The position numbers and the translations under genes are program-made. From Bacteroidota bacterium (lineage in GTDB: Bacteria > Bacteroidota > Bacteroidia > Chitinophagales > Chitinophagaceae), in the NCBI GenBank assembly GCA_023433755.1, contig JAEYUA010000032.1, positions 1 to 6,490 of the forward strand: a stretch of 6,490 nucleotides of DNA. The letters are read 5' to 3'. The notes beneath the pieces are model-generated. The model did no database searches. It saw only the letters and a list, made by a program, of their open reading frames with translations, and had not been told where the DNA came from. Of this stretch, positions 6,355 to 6,490 are shown piece after piece (within the stretch, counting starts at the first letter, position 1; each line of letters begins with the position of its first letter).

Positions 6355-6490
6355 CTAATTGACAGGTTTTAGATCTGCACGATCTACAAGCACCTGCCAT
6401 CGTACCAGGTCCTTCGTCGCTGGTGATGTTGTTGAGAGAACAGTGCCACCGCCACCGCTCCTCAGGATGACAAGAGGTTTACTAAAATTC
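6355..6490 (-). CDS. Probable C-terminal fragment of an unidentified protein (cut by window edge)
   Basis: The minus strand is open from the right edge for 44 codons down to a TAG at 6357-6355. The peptide includes KPLVILRSGGGGTVLS and ends RWQVLVDRADLKPVN. I do not recognise the family. Residue composition and codon choice look coding, and the gene would be convergent with the surface-protein gene, with 45 bp and the plus-strand terminator between the two stops. The plus strand is also open here (6359 to the edge), but it would encode an Arg-rich peptide with many AGA/AGG/CGA codons, unlike the neighbours, so the minus frame is preferred. With only 136 nt visible the call is tentative. Confidence 0.45.
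   Translation of the reverse strand, partial: NFSKPLVILRSGGGGTVLSTTSPATKDLVRWQVLVDRADLKPVN

Noticed and set aside
6359..6490. Plus-strand open frame at the right edge
   Set aside because: It has Arg-rich content with rare AGA/AGG/CGA codons and only a TTG start. The minus-strand frame over the same bases has more natural composition.

Overview
The window looks like chromosomal DNA from a member of the Bacteroidota, most likely Chitinophagaceae or a close relative. Two large secreted proteins end in C-terminal domains of the type IX secretion (T9SS) sorting class. None of the gene starts has a clear Shine-Dalgarno sequence. Several starts are preceded by matches to the Bacteroidota promoter pattern (TTG, about 19-20 bp, TAnnTTTG). 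The lineage is inferred from these traits, not from a database search.

Layout, left to right. (1) Positions 1-406, minus strand: the N-terminal 135 residues of an NlpC/P60-family lipoprotein, cut by the window edge. (2) Positions 457-1854, plus strand: a complete class II fumarase, fumC, divergent from the lipoprotein gene across about 50 bp. (3) Positions 1855-1982: an intergenic gap with a heptanucleotide tandem repeat and two small hairpins. (4) Positions 1983-2183, plus strand: a 66-residue protein of unknown function. Its stop codon touches the stop codon of the next, convergent gene. (5) Positions 2184-3890, minus strand: a secreted PQQ-dependent soluble glucose dehydrogenase-like enzyme with a T9SS tail. 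(6) Positions 3891-4065: a divergent promoter region. (7) Positions 4066-6309, plus strand: a 747-residue secreted multidomain surface or adhesin-like protein with a T9SS tail. A good intrinsic terminator follows. (8) Positions 6355-6490, minus strand: a probable C-terminal fragment of an unidentified gene running off the right edge.

The genes do not form one obvious pathway. Fumarase is TCA-cycle housekeeping, and the NlpC/P60 lipoprotein probably acts on peptidoglycan. The two T9SS cargo genes diverge from a shared 175-bp region and may be expressed under similar conditions. One would oxidise sugars outside the cell; the other may bind carbohydrate or a surface. No CRISPR array, tRNA, rRNA, transposase or phage gene is visible. 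I found no convincing new multi-gene system. The most unusual items are the stop-to-stop convergent pair with a terminator-like structure inside the opposing small gene, the orphan 66-residue protein, and the heptamer repeat.
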